A stretch of DNA of 40,423 nt, from positions 1-40,423 of the forward strand of contig JAJTCO010000030.1 in assembly GCA_021323265.1 (NCBI GenBank), in the 5' to 3' direction. Shown piece by piece: positions 1-7,924 of this stretch; within the stretch, counting starts at the first letter, position 1, and each line of letters begins with the position of its first letter. This stretch comes from Pseudoduganella sp. (GTDB lineage: Bacteria > Pseudomonadota > Gammaproteobacteria > Burkholderiales > Burkholderiaceae_D). Position numbers and translations under genes: made by a program. Below the pieces are notes generated by a model, which searched no databases, was not told where the DNA came from, and worked only from the letters and a program-made list of their open reading frames with translations.

Positions 1-1
1 G

Positions 2-211
2 CTGGGCATCACCGGCAAGGAAGTGTACGACCTGAAGGGCCTGGAAGGCGAGATCAAGCCTCAGCAACAGGCTACCCTGGTGATCCACCGCGCCGACGGT
101 TCCAAGCAAGAAGTGCAAGTGCTGCTGCGCATCGACACCCCGATCGAAGTGGACTACTACAAGCACGGCGGCATCCTGCCGTTCGTCCTGCGCCAACTGC
201 TGGCCGCCTAA
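2..211 (+). CDS. acnA: Aconitate hydratase, C-terminal fragment (5' end outside window)
   Basis: The frame is open from the window edge and ends at TAA 209-211, giving the last 69 residues of an aconitase A-type enzyme. The segment matches the end of the swivel domain (domain 4): the '[13 protein letters not shown]' stretch, then a beta-rich tail ending '[16 protein letters not shown]'. The enzyme isomerises citrate to isocitrate in the TCA cycle, in the cytoplasm. The catalytic cysteines and cluster-binding region are outside the window, so activity cannot be judged. A strong terminator hairpin follows 37 bp after the stop, so this is the last gene of its transcript. Family assignment is confident from the tail alone; AcnA versus a close paralogue such as the AcnD-type enzyme is less certain. 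Confidence 0.85.
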   Translation: MGITGKEVYDLKGLEGEIKPQQQATLVIHRADGSKQEVQVLLRIDTPIEVDYYKHGGILPFVLRQLLAA

Positions 212-217
212 AAAAAC

Positions 218-300
218 GGGGACGTAACACGTTTTTCAGGCAACAAGAACGCCACCTTCGGGTGGCGTTTTTCATTGCCTGAAAATTGAGTTACGTCCCC
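218..300. repeat. Triple nested palindrome around the acnA terminator
   Basis: Three concentric inverted repeats share one centre. The outer arms are GGGGACGTAAC (218-228) and GTTACGTCCCC (290-300). The middle arms are TTTTCAGGCAA (233-243) and TTGCCTGAAAA (275-285). The inner pair is the terminator stem (248-269). All arms are perfect. This looks like a REP/BIME-type intergenic element, or a terminator embedded in one; I cannot count copies elsewhere in the genome. Confidence 0.7.
248..272 (+). terminator. Rho-independent terminator of acnA
   Basis: Stem AACGCCACC (248-256), tetraloop TTCG (257-260), stem GGTGGCGTT (261-269), followed by a T-run. It sits inside a larger nested palindrome (218-300). 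Confidence 0.85.
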
Positions 301-393
301 AATTTTTCTTGTCCCGCGCTTTTGCGGCCAATCCTTGCCGAATCCACTACAATAAGGGTAACAAGGTTTCTATTCATCACTAAGAAAAGCGCT

Positions 394-1659
394 ATGCGTC
401 GCCCATCCAAAGATTCAACCCCTAAATTATCCGCCGACAGCCAGCGCCTTATCTCCCTCGCCCAAGCCCTGGGTCAGGCCGCCAGCCGCATTGAAGAGCG
501 AAGCTGGGAACGGGTGCTGGATGCCCAACTGCACAAACTGCTGCGTACCGGGCACCAGGAGACGGTCGATGCCGCCCTGAACTCCCTGTTCAGCGTGGAC
601 TTGCCTGCCTACGACATCCTGATGGACAGCGTGGAAGCGGTCAGCGAATCGGACACCATCGTGGTCGAAGTCGACGGCGAGTCGCGCGAGTACGACGTGC
701 TGCTGGTGGCCGCGCCGATCCTGGCCTGGACCCGCTTTTCGATCGCCTCCGGCCTGATTCCGGCCGATGTGCTGAACACGCTCTCGGCGCACTTCTCGGC
801 CCACCTGCTGGCCGACGGCACGCACATGGCCATGTCGTCCAGCCTGTACTCGATCGACCAGTTGCCGCGCACCCATGCCGAAGCCTATTCCAAGGTGCAC
901 AAGCTGGCGCAGGCCGCGCTCAAGGGCCAGGCCATCAAGTCCGAGACCAAATCGGCCGAAACGGCGCCCTTCCTGGCCGACACCCGCTACCTGATGGTGG
1001 CCGTGGTGGCCCCGCACAACGGCCCGATGTTCCGCTGGCAGATGCCGGCGGCGCACGCCACCCAGGCCGAAGAGCGCCGCAACGCGCTGGCCGCCTGGAC
1101 CACCCAGGCGACGCCGACCGTGGCGCGCCTGCTGCCGGGCTGCGGCATCGAACTGCTGCTGCCGGAAGCCTATTACACGGCCTGCCGCGAAGCCGACAAG
1201 CTGATCCGGCCGGTATCGATCCGCGCCGCCGTGCACTACCTGACGCATTCGCTCGCCTGCGAGCCGTCCGACCTGCGCGCGGTGATCGCCGGCTTCGGCG
1301 ACGAATCCGCACCCGATGGCCAGGTGGACGAGTACCGCGTTGCCTTCACCCGCCGCTCCGACAGCGACGTGATGTACGGCGTGGTGTGGCCGCTGTACGG
1401 CCAGGAGGACGAGGAAGGCACGCCGGCCGAAGGCCTGTCCGGCAGCATGGCCGAACTGCTCAAGCCGCGCACGCCGGTCGAGGAAATCGTCGAGCACCTG
1501 AACGCCGCCGGCGTGTCGCAGGTGAAAAAGCTGGGTGAAAAGTATGTCGCCGAATACTGCGACGACTGCGGCGCCCCGCTCTTCGCCGACCCGTCCGGCG
1601 AACTGGTTCATGCCGAGATGCCCGAAGACTCCGCCACCGGCACCGAGCACTTCCATTAA
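394..1659 (+). CDS. DUF2863 family protein
   Basis: A 421-residue protein of a family known mainly from Burkholderiales and without an assigned function. I chose ATG 394 ('MRRPSKDSTPK'). The frame stays open upstream to 286, but that stretch runs through the arm of the upstream palindrome and has no protein-like composition. An A/G-rich 'AAGAAAAG' lies just before the ATG as a weak ribosome site. No signal peptide or membrane segment is visible, so it is probably cytoplasmic. The C-terminus carries a single C-x2-C pair ('EYCDDCGAP') resembling half of a zinc ribbon. The gene stands alone between two terminators, facing the CYTH gene tail to tail. Family call is confident; function is unknown. 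Confidence 0.85.
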   Translation: MRRPSKDSTPKLSADSQRLISLAQALGQAASRIEERSWERVLDAQLHKLLRTGHQETVDAALNSLFSVDLPAYDILMDSVEAVSESDTIVVEVDGESREYDVLLVAAPILAWTRFSIASGLIPADVLNTLSAHFSAHLLADGTHMAMSSSLYSIDQLPRTHAEAYSKVHKLAQAALKGQAIKSETKSAETAPFLADTRYLMVAVVAPHNGPMFRWQMPAAHATQAEERRNALAAWTTQATPTVARLLPGCGIELLLPEAYYTACREADKLIRPVSIRAAVHYLTHSLACEPSDLRAVIAGFGDESAPDGQVDEYRVAFTRRSDSDVMYGVVWPLYGQEDEEGTPAEGLSGSMAELLKPRTPVEEIVEHLNAAGVSQVKKLGEKYVAEYCDDCGAPLFADPSGELVHAEMPEDSATGTEHFH

Positions 1660-1662
1660 AGA

Positions 1663-1692
1663 AAAAGCCCGCGTTCGACGCGGGCTTTTTTT
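1663..1692. terminator. Bidirectional terminator between DUF2863 and CYTH genes
   Basis: Perfect stem GCCCGCG (1667-1673) and CGCGGGC (1679-1685) with loop TTCGA, flanked by an A-run on the left and seven Ts on the right, so it can act on both converging transcripts. Confidence 0.9.
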
Positions 1693-1694
1693 GC

Positions 1695-2159
1695 TTACCA
1701 GGTGGAGTACGGCCGCTTGATGAGCTGTGAGTTGAGATAGCGCACGTCCTGCGTCACCTCCGCACCGACCCAGTCCGGCTTGTCGAACACCGCATCTTCC
1801 GCCGGCAATTCGATCTCGGCAACCACCAGGCCGGCATTCTCGCCCAGGAACTCGTCCACCTCCCACACGAAGCCGGCGAACGGGATGCGGCGGCGGTACT
1901 TCTCGATCAGCGGCCGCTCGCACAGGCGGTCCAGCAGTTCGGCGGCATCGGCCAGCGGGATCGGGTATTCCCATTCGCCGCGCGCCGCGCCCACATTCTT
2001 GCTCTTGATGGTCAGGACCGCCCGCTCGCCCTCGATGCGCACGCGTACCGTGCGCTCGGCCTGCGAGGACAGGTAGCCCTGGCGCAGCAGCACCGCCTCG
2101 CCTTGCGTGCGCCAGCCGTCGCCCTGCACCAGGAACTTGCGTTCGATCTCGACGCCCAT
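1695..2159 (-). CDS. CYTH-domain triphosphate tunnel metalloenzyme
   Basis: A 154-residue single-domain CYTH protein. The signature E-x-E-x-K is present at the N-terminus (E4, E6, K8), followed by basic strands that line the tunnel (R39/R41, K52/K54), an 'EKYRR' strand and the acidic 'WEVDEF' and 'AEIEL' strands that bind metal. Members hydrolyse inorganic triphosphate or related triphosphates with Mg or Mn; some are class IV adenylate cyclases, but short stand-alone bacterial forms are mostly triphosphatases. ATG 2159 places the ExExK motif at residue 4, as expected; the upstream extension has no such match. It begins 4 bp after the stop of the M14 peptidase gene, so the two are very likely co-transcribed. 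The substrate is inferred only from the family. Confidence 0.88.
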   Translation of the reverse strand: MGVEIERKFLVQGDGWRTQGEAVLLRQGYLSSQAERTVRVRIEGERAVLTIKSKNVGAARGEWEYPIPLADAAELLDRLCERPLIEKYRRRIPFAGFVWEVDEFLGENAGLVVAEIELPAEDAVFDKPDWVGAEVTQDVRYLNSQLIKRPYSTW

Positions 2160-2163
2160 CGGC

Positions 2164-3288
2164 TTACTCGTCCAGCGACAACAGGATCGGCTGCAGGATC
2201 GCCGCGCCCAGCGCCGCGCTGCGCGCACCGTTCCAGCCCACGCTTGGCACAGGCAGGTCTGCGTTATCCTTGAACGGCATTTCCAGCGTCAGCGACAGCA
2301 CCTGGAAGTGGTGGCCGATGTATTTGGACGCCAGCGTCAGCATGTCTTCCTTGTACTTGGATGGCGCATAGCCCACCGCGTCCTGGAAGTCGGGCGACGC
2401 GTTCTTGTAGCGGTCGATGAAGTTCTTCTGGCGCGCCATCTGCTCGGGCGTGAAGTTCTCCAGCATCTCGTTGCCCGCCACGAAGTTGTAAGGCAGCGCC
2501 TCGTCGCCGTGGATGTCGAAGAACATGTCCACGCCAACTTCGTGGATCTTCTCCTTCACGCACAGCACTTCCGGCGAGCGCTCCAGGGTCGGCGTCATCC
2601 ACTCGCGGTTCAGGTTGGCGCCGGCGGCGTTGGTGCGCAGGTTGCCGCGCACGGAACCGTCCGGATTCATGTTCGGCACGATGTAGAAGCAGCAGCGCTG
2701 CAGCAGCTTGCGCGAAATCGGATTCGCATCGTCCAGCAGGGAATCGATCAGGCCTTCGATGAACCACTCGGCCATCGACTCGCCAGGGTGCTGGCGCGCG
2801 ATGAACCAGATCTTCTTCTCCGCGTTCGGCTCGCCGACCACGACCAGGTTCATGTCGCGGCCATCGACCGAGGAGCCGATATCGAGCACGCGCGCAATCG
2901 GATTTTCCGCCACTTCGCCCAGCAGGCGCAGGTGGCGTTCCCACGAATAAGGCTCGAAGTAAGCGTAGTACACGCTGTCGTTATGCGGCGTGTGCTTGAT
3001 GGTCATGACCTGGCCATCGAAGGAAGTCGGGACGCGGAACCAGTTCTCGCCGTCGTAACTGGCGGCAGCGTTGTAGTCTTCGAAGCCCTTGGCATAGGTG
3101 GCGTTGCCGGCGTTCAGGAACTTCATCGTCACCGCCTCGCCACGCGCGCCCTGCAGGCGGAAGTGGAACCACTGGTGGATGTCGGCAGCGTTGTCCTTGC
3201 GCAGGTTCAGTTCGATGTTCGCGGCGTTATCGGCACGGACTACTTCGATGGCGCCAGAGTCGAAGTTCTGGCTGATTTTGATGGTCAT
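2164..3288 (-). CDS. M14-family zinc carboxypeptidase (cytosolic CCP type)
   Basis: A 374-residue protein with the two-part layout of cytosolic carboxypeptidases: a beta-sandwich N-domain (about 1-120) and an M14 catalytic domain. Zinc ligands H167 and E170 ('RQHPGES') and H260 ('FFDIHGD') are visible, substrate-binding residues fall in 'NPDGSVRGNLRTNAAGANLNREW', and the catalytic glutamate is E336 ('LTLEMPF'). There is no signal peptide, so it acts in the cytoplasm. Related proteins trim C-terminal residues, as the eukaryotic tubulin deglutamylases do; the bacterial substrate is unknown. The start at ATG 3288 is preferred because the upstream extension crosses into a palindromic repeat. It is followed 4 bp later by the CYTH gene, suggesting an operon. 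Confidence 0.9.
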   Translation of the reverse strand: MTIKISQNFDSGAIEVVRADNAANIELNLRKDNAADIHQWFHFRLQGARGEAVTMKFLNAGNATYAKGFEDYNAAASYDGENWFRVPTSFDGQVMTIKHTPHNDSVYYAYFEPYSWERHLRLLGEVAENPIARVLDIGSSVDGRDMNLVVVGEPNAEKKIWFIARQHPGESMAEWFIEGLIDSLLDDANPISRKLLQRCCFYIVPNMNPDGSVRGNLRTNAAGANLNREWMTPTLERSPEVLCVKEKIHEVGVDMFFDIHGDEALPYNFVAGNEMLENFTPEQMARQKNFIDRYKNASPDFQDAVGYAPSKYKEDMLTLASKYIGHHFQVLSLTLEMPFKDNADLPVPSVGWNGARSAALGAAILQPILLSLDE

Positions 3289-3340
3289 TGCGGTCCCGTT
3301 CAGGTGCATGGGTTGATCGGAACCGCTATTGTACACATCC

Positions 3341-3394
3341 AACCCCGGCACGGCAGGGTCAGACCCCAGGGTCCGACCCTGGATTTCCGGGGTT
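3341..3394. repeat. REP-like nested palindrome
   Basis: Outer arms AACCCCGG (3341-3348) and CCGGGGTT (3387-3394) enclose CAGGGTC (3354-3360) and GACCCTG (3375-3381); a shorter GACC/GGTC pair lies inside. The core 'GGGTCAGACCCC' is a word I associate with dispersed REP elements in Massilia-like genomes. The right arm ends on the first base of the catalase stop codon. Confidence 0.65.
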
Positions 3395-4857
3395 CAGTCC
3401 ACGTTCCGCCCGCGCGCCTTCAGGGCTGCGCGCACCCCCGCCCCATACGCGGCATCCGCCTTGTCGAAATGCCCCAACTGCCGCTGAATGATTTCATCGC
3501 TGACCTGGCTCAATGGCCCGGCAATGTTCTCGAACAGGTTCTGCTTCTCCTGCGCCGGCAGCAAGCGGAACAGGTTACCGGCCTGCGTAAAATCGTCCTC
3601 CGCGCCGCGCCCATCGTAGCGCCCCGCCCCGCCCTGCAGCGCCAGCACCGGCTCGCCGTGTCCCATCCCCTGCGGCTTGCTGCCCGCCGCCTCAGTCGGC
3701 GCATAGTTCTGCTCAGCGCCACCGACACCCAGCGCCATCGCGCCATCGCGCTGCTGATGATGGAAAGGACAGCGCGGCGCATTCACCGGCAGGTGCTGGT
3801 GGTTGGTCCCCACCCGGTACAGTTGCGCGTCGTGATAGGCGAACAGGCGCGCCTGCAGCATCTTGTCCGGCGAGTAACCCATGCCCGGCACCACGTTCGC
3901 CGGCGACAGCGCCGCCTGCTCCACTTCCGCATGGTAGTTGACCGGATTGCGGTTCAGTTCCAGCACGCCCACCGGAATCAGCGGGAAGTCCGCGTGCGGC
4001 CAGACCTTGGTCAGGTCGAACGGATTCCAGCCCGTGCGCTGCTCCCACGCCGCCAGTTCCTGCTCGGTCGCCACCTGCAGCTTCACGTCCCAGCGCGGGA
4101 AGTCCCCATTGGCGATGGCGTGGTACAGGTCGCGCTGCGCATGGTCCGGGTCCGCGCCCGCCAGACGTACCGCATCGGCCGCGCTCAGGTTCTTGATGCC
4201 TTGCCTGGTTTTCAGGTGCCATTTGACATAGACCCGCTGCCCCGCCGCGTTGATCAGGCTGAAGGTATGGCTGCCGAAACCATCCATATGGCGGTAGCCG
4301 TCCGGCGTGCCGCGATCGCTGAACAGCATGGTCACCTGGTGCAGCGACTCCGGCGTGCGGCTCCAGAAGTCGAACATCATGGTCGGCGACTTGAGGTTGG
4401 TCTGCGGGTCGCGCTTTTGCGTGTGGATGAAGTCCGGGAATTTGATGCCGTCCTTGATGAAGAACATCGGCGTGTTGTTGCCCACCAGGTCCCAGTTGCC
4501 TTCCTCGGTATAGAAGCGCACGGCGAAGCCGCGCGGGTCGCGTTCCGTGTCTGCGCTGCCGCGCTCGCCGCCCACGGTGGAAAAGCGCACGAACGTATCG
4601 GTCTGCTTGCCGATGGCGGAAAACAGCCCGGCCTTGGTGTATTGGCTGATGTCGTGGGTGACGGTGAACGTACCGTAGGCGCCGGAGCCCTTGGCATGCA
4701 CGACGCGCTCGGGAATGCGCTCACGGTTGAAATGCTGGAGCTTTTCAATCAGGTGGAAATCCTGCAGCAGGACAGGGCCACGCGGGCCGGCAGTCAGGGA
4801 ATTCTGGTTATCGGCGACCGGAATGCCGGATGCGGTGGTGATGGGTGGCTGGCTCAT
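3394..4857 (-). CDS. katA: Monofunctional haem catalase (small-subunit type)
   Basis: A 487-residue catalase converting hydrogen peroxide to water and oxygen. The catalytic histidine is H54 in 'RVVHAKG' and the distal asparagine is N127 in 'DLVGNNTP'. The proximal tyrosine lies in 'RLFAYHDAQLYR' (about residue 337). The length fits the small-subunit (clade 3-like) class without the flavodoxin-like C-terminal domain of KatE. There is no signal peptide, so it is cytoplasmic. The ribosome site AAGGAG lies 6 bp before ATG 4857. The gene is monocistronic. Upstream, a CTAT-N7-ATAG element suggests OxyR control. The symbol follows common use and is not proven by orthology. Confidence 0.95.
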   Translation of the reverse strand: MSQPPITTASGIPVADNQNSLTAGPRGPVLLQDFHLIEKLQHFNRERIPERVVHAKGSGAYGTFTVTHDISQYTKAGLFSAIGKQTDTFVRFSTVGGERGSADTERDPRGFAVRFYTEEGNWDLVGNNTPMFFIKDGIKFPDFIHTQKRDPQTNLKSPTMMFDFWSRTPESLHQVTMLFSDRGTPDGYRHMDGFGSHTFSLINAAGQRVYVKWHLKTRQGIKNLSAADAVRLAGADPDHAQRDLYHAIANGDFPRWDVKLQVATEQELAAWEQRTGWNPFDLTKVWPHADFPLIPVGVLELNRNPVNYHAEVEQAALSPANVVPGMGYSPDKMLQARLFAYHDAQLYRVGTNHQHLPVNAPRCPFHHQQRDGAMALGVGGAEQNYAPTEAAGSKPQGMGHGEPVLALQGGAGRYDGRGAEDDFTQAGNLFRLLPAQEKQNLFENIAGPLSQVSDEIIQRQLGHFDKADAAYGAGVRAALKARGRNVD

Positions 4858-4927
4858 TAAGGGCTCCTTCAGGTGATCGGTGAAATCATTCTAAAGAGGC
4901 ATGAGCAATTAATAAATTTGATTAATT

Positions 4928-4942
4928 CTATGAAATCGATAG
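4928..4942. promoter_or_regulatory. Candidate OxyR site upstream of catalase
   Basis: CTAT-GAAATCG-ATAG forms a perfect CTAT-N7-ATAG palindrome, the two central quarters of the OxyR motif ATAG-N7-CTAT-N7-ATAG-N7-CTAT. The two outer quarters are degenerate. It lies about 70-85 bp upstream of the catalase ATG, and a TAGAAT -10-like hexamer with a poor -35 follows toward the gene, as expected of an activated promoter. Confidence 0.4.
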
Positions 4943-6019
4943 CTAAAACTGTTCATGGATGGCAATCCCTTCGAACGCGTCCGCGCCTGCGGTCCAAGGC
5001 TTCGCCCCGAGTGCCCGCTGCGCATCCGCGTAGCCGGCTTGCCAGCGCTGGCCGATGCCCGCGTGCGAGAAGTCGATGTCTTTGGTATGGTCCTCGCAAC
5101 TGAGGCGCGGCGCCTTGAGCAGCACCACATGCATCACGGTGCCGCAGCCCCACTGCGCCAGCTCGCGCACGTCGGGCGACTGGCGCGCCTCCTCCGGCAG
5201 CTTCATCGCCAGCTCGCGGATGACGCGTCGCAGGCGATGCAGCTTGCGCTGCTGTTCGATGTGACTGGCGCGGCTCGCGTACTGGATTTCCTTGTGCTTC
5301 TCCAGCACATCCAGCACGCTTTGCGGCTCGCTGCCGTCCGGATTCCACACCTGGACCGAAAAGATGACCGAATCGCGGCGCGGCTCGTCGTCCAGCACCG
5401 CCTCGATGGGCGTGTTGGAATAGATGCCGCCATCCCAAAACGGCTCGCTGCCGATGCGCACTGCGGGAAACGCCGGCGGGATGGCGCCGGACGCGATGAC
5501 GTGCGACAGGTCCAATGCCTCCTTGCGGGTGTCGAAGTAGCGCATCACGCCGTTGCGGGCATTGACCGCGCCCACCGTCAGGCGCGTATGGCGCTCGTTC
5601 AGGTAAGACAGGTCGATCAGCCCCTGCAGCGTATTGCGCAGCGCCGTGGTGCGATAGAAGGCAGCGTTCTCCACGCCCAGCGGCGCAGCGGGGTTCCACC
5701 ATGCGACCGGATTCGGATCGAAGAATGCGGGAATGCCCTGGGTCAGCGTGAGTGCGTTGGCAAAGGCCGGCAGCAAGGCGCCAAACGCATCATGCCGCTC
5801 CATCGCCTCCCAGAACGCACGCAGGCGCGGCAAGCGCTGCTGCGGCGGATTGCCGGCGATGATGGCGCCATTCAGCGCACCGATCGAAGTACCAATCACC
5901 CAATCCGGCTCCACGCCTGCTTCGTGCATGGCCTGGTAGACACCGAGCTGGTAGGCCCCCAGCGCGCCGCCGCCCTGCAGCACCAACACAACCTGTCCCG
6001 GCATTGACTTCGCCTTCAT
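4943..6019 (-). CDS. Patatin-like phospholipase (DUF3734-type C-terminus)
   Basis: A 358-residue patatin-fold hydrolase. The oxyanion loop is GGGALG (16-21), the nucleophile is S45 in GTSIG, and the dyad aspartate is D196 in DGG. The C-terminal region (about 200-350) resembles the DUF3734 tail of bacterial patatin-like proteins. There is no signal peptide, so it is cytoplasmic or peripheral. Expected chemistry is release of fatty acids from phospholipids or acyl esters. ATG 6019 overlaps the stop of the upstream beta-barrel gene as ATGA and has no good ribosome site, which points to translational coupling; a second ATG lies at 6004. The pairing with a barrel protein recalls patatin-barrel fusions such as PlpD, but here the two are separate polypeptides. 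Confidence 0.9.
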   Translation of the reverse strand: MKAKSMPGQVVLVLQGGGALGAYQLGVYQAMHEAGVEPDWVIGTSIGALNGAIIAGNPPQQRLPRLRAFWEAMERHDAFGALLPAFANALTLTQGIPAFFDPNPVAWWNPAAPLGVENAAFYRTTALRNTLQGLIDLSYLNERHTRLTVGAVNARNGVMRYFDTRKEALDLSHVIASGAIPPAFPAVRIGSEPFWDGGIYSNTPIEAVLDDEPRRDSVIFSVQVWNPDGSEPQSVLDVLEKHKEIQYASRASHIEQQRKLHRLRRVIRELAMKLPEEARQSPDVRELAQWGCGTVMHVVLLKAPRLSCEDHTKDIDFSHAGIGQRWQAGYADAQRALGAKPWTAGADAFEGIAIHEQF

Positions 6020-6759
6020 AGCCGCACCGACAAGCCAAGGGTGAACGCCAGGTCCGGTGTGCGGCGATTCAAGCCCAGCATCACGCCGGCATCGACGTGC
6101 AGGTCGCGCGTCAGCGAATAGCCCCCGCCGAAATCGAAGCTGGCCATGCTGCCGCCATCGCGCCCCCGCGCAATGCGCGGCGCCGCCAGTTCGATGAAGG
6201 TGTACGCGCGCTCGCCGAAATTCTTCGCCAGCGTGATGCCGAACTGGCCGGTCGGCACATGGCGGCCACGCTCGTCGCGGTCAAGATAGACACCGGGCAT
6301 GAGGCCCAGGCTCAGGTCTGGCGGCAAGTCCCATACCAGCGGCAGGCGTAGCGAAGGGCGCGTGCCATTGCCCCTGAATGCGGCCGAGCCCGTCGCGAAG
6401 TCCACTTGCGCGATCAGGCCGACAGACGGCGCCACGCCCTCGCCTTCCGCCACGCGCCACTTGGCGCTCAGGGCCGCGTCGCCCCAGCCGCCCGTACGCA
6501 TCGGATCGCTGCGGTCGTGCAGGCGGCCGTCGGATTCCAGGCGCAGCTCCAGCGCATCGGAAACGCCGGCGCGCAGCATCCAGGGCGTGCTACGCGCCAC
6601 GCTCGACTGCAGCCAGCCGGTCTCCAACTGCACACGCCCTTTTCCCACGACGCCCGGTGCGTCCACGAAGTCGGGACGGTCGGTAGCGATCCAGTCACTG
6701 GTTTCCGACGCGGCGCAGCACAATGGCAGCGCAAGTGCGCACAATAGGCGTTTCGGCAT
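6016..6759 (-). CDS. Outer-membrane beta-barrel protein (MetA-pathway/transporter-like)
   Basis: A 247-residue exported protein. It starts with a signal peptide ('MPKRLLCALALPLCCAAS') and then shows alternating strands with aromatic belts. The first mature stretch, 'DRPDFVDAPGVVGKGRVQLETG', matches the 'transporter' family often annotated as putative outer-membrane phenol-degradation (MetA-like) proteins. The C-terminus ends 'LAFTLGLSVRL', a terminal strand. ATG 6759 was chosen because GGAGAG lies 6 bp upstream and the signal peptide begins there; longer starts add a non-signal extension. The gene overlaps the patatin gene by 4 bp (ATGA), so the two form an operon. Export through a barrel or a lipid-related role is inferred only. 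Confidence 0.75.
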   Translation of the reverse strand: MPKRLLCALALPLCCAASETSDWIATDRPDFVDAPGVVGKGRVQLETGWLQSSVARSTPWMLRAGVSDALELRLESDGRLHDRSDPMRTGGWGDAALSAKWRVAEGEGVAPSVGLIAQVDFATGSAAFRGNGTRPSLRLPLVWDLPPDLSLGLMPGVYLDRDERGRHVPTGQFGITLAKNFGERAYTFIELAAPRIARGRDGGSMASFDFGGGYSLTRDLHVDAGVMLGLNRRTPDLAFTLGLSVRL

Positions 6760-6817
6760 GAGGCTCTCCGACATTTGGCTTAGGATTGAAATATGCCACC
6801 AATACCGGAGTCGAACA

Positions 6818-7171
6818 ATGAAGCTTAACCATATTGATTTGCCCGTGACCGACATGGAGGGCGCCGTCGACTACTTCCAGCGCGGCTTCGGCTTCGAACG
6901 GGTGCCGGCGCGCGCCGAGGGCATGGCGATCCTGCGCGGCGATGACGGCTTTGCGCTGATCCTGCAACAAAGCGCCAAGGCCGACTACCCCAATGGTTTT
7001 CATATCGGTTTCCTGCAGCCCTCCGACGAAGCCGTGCACGCCGCCTACCAACGCCTTGCCGACGCCGGCCTGCCGCTGCCCGCCGCCCCAGCTGTCAGCT
7101 ATGGCTGCCTTGCCTTCTGGTGCCAGGCACCCGGCGGGATTCTGGTCGAAGTGAGCCACCGCCCCGGCTAG
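6818..7171 (+). CDS. VOC-family (glyoxalase/dioxygenase fold) protein
   Basis: A 117-residue single vicinal-oxygen-chelate module. It opens with 'MKLNHIDLPVTDMEGAVDYF', the usual beta-alpha start with a metal-ligand histidine (H5), and closes with 'APGGILVEVSHRPG', which carries the C-terminal glutamate ligand. Such small cytoplasmic proteins can be lyases, isomerases, dioxygenases or resistance proteins; nothing here fixes the substrate. The ATG has a CGGAG ribosome site 7 bp upstream. The gene is transcribed away from the barrel-patatin operon from a 58-bp intergenic region, so the promoters must be nearly back to back. Confidence 0.85.
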   Translation: MKLNHIDLPVTDMEGAVDYFQRGFGFERVPARAEGMAILRGDDGFALILQQSAKADYPNGFHIGFLQPSDEAVHAAYQRLADAGLPLPAAPAVSYGCLAFWCQAPGGILVEVSHRPG

Positions 7172-7183
7172 ATTGGCGCAACG

Positions 7184-7924
7184 CTATGCCGGCATGCGTC
7201 CCGTACGCAGGGCGAATGCCCACTCTGGCCGACCGTGACGCTGCGCCACCTGGGCGGCAGCTTCCCAGTCATATGGCACGGCATGCTGCTCCACCGCCCA
7301 GCCCCGGCCGGTGCGCTCCACGATCGCGTAGCGCGCGTGCGGCGTTCCGATCTCCGCCTTATGGGGATGGGGATGCACATCGGAATAGGCTTGCAAACCC
7401 ACACTACCGGGATTGACTAACAGACGGCCATCCTCCAGCTGCACCGCGCGCGGCACATGTGTATGCCCGCACAGGATCAAGGACGCGCGCGCATCGCCCG
7501 CCCGCTCCAGCACTTCCGCATAGGTCGCGGGGCGCTGTCCGGCAGGATCGACCGATTCCATCCAATAGACCAGGTCCGAGCCGGGCGTGCCATGCACGAG
7601 CAGCACGTCCTCCTGCAGGCGCAAGGAAGCAGGCAAGGCGGCAATCCAATCCCGGTGTATTGCGGAAATGTGGTCATGCGCCCAGCGGTCGGATTCCCCC
7701 ATGCGCGCAGGATCATGCTCCAGGACTTGCCGCTCGTGGTTGCCGCGAATGGTCGGCAAGCCCAAGGGCATCAGGCGCTCGGCAGTTTCCGCCGGCAGCA
7801 AGGGGCCGGACAAGATATCGCCCAGGTTGACGGTTACATCGACGTTCCGCCGCGCCAAGTCAGACAGCACGGCATCCAATGCCCACAAGTTTCCGTGGAT
7901 ATCCGACAGCACGGCAATTCGCAT
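7184..7924 (-). CDS. Calcineurin-like metallophosphoesterase (YfcE/MJ0936 type)
   Basis: A 246-residue cytoplasmic phosphoesterase with the full metal-site set: D8/H10 (SDIHGN), D36 (NLGDILSGP), N62/H63 (GNHE), H111 (VHGTPG), and H154/H156 (GHTH). Relatives hydrolyse phosphodiesters or phosphomonoesters with Mn, Fe or Co; the natural substrate is unknown. After GHTH the sequence continues 'LLVNPGSVG', typical of the group. It is about 60 residues longer than the smallest YfcE-like proteins. It is convergent with the upstream VOC gene (12 bp between stops), and its 5' side has a 183-bp intergenic space shared with the small lipoprotein gene. Confidence 0.9.
   Translation of the reverse strand: MRIAVLSDIHGNLWALDAVLSDLARRNVDVTVNLGDILSGPLLPAETAERLMPLGLPTIRGNHERQVLEHDPARMGESDRWAHDHISAIHRDWIAALPASLRLQEDVLLVHGTPGSDLVYWMESVDPAGQRPATYAEVLERAGDARASLILCGHTHVPRAVQLEDGRLLVNPGSVGLQAYSDVHPHPHKAEIGTPHARYAIVERTGRGWAVEQHAVPYDWEAAAQVAQRHGRPEWAFALRTGRMPA

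Noticed and set aside
286..393. N-terminal extension of the DUF2863 protein
   Set aside because: It would begin inside the arm of the nested palindrome, and its residues do not look like a protein or signal peptide; ATG 394 fits the family.
2107..4860. A 917-codon open frame on the plus strand
   Set aside because: It runs antisense to the M14 peptidase and catalase genes, both with intact catalytic motifs; its Arg/His/Val-rich composition is typical of a high-GC antisense frame.
4907..4927. AATTAAT-N7-ATTAATT inverted repeat upstream of catalase
   Set aside because: Pure A/T arms in an A+T-rich promoter are weak evidence; it may simply be part of the promoter, and the neighbouring CTAT-N7-ATAG element explains the region better.
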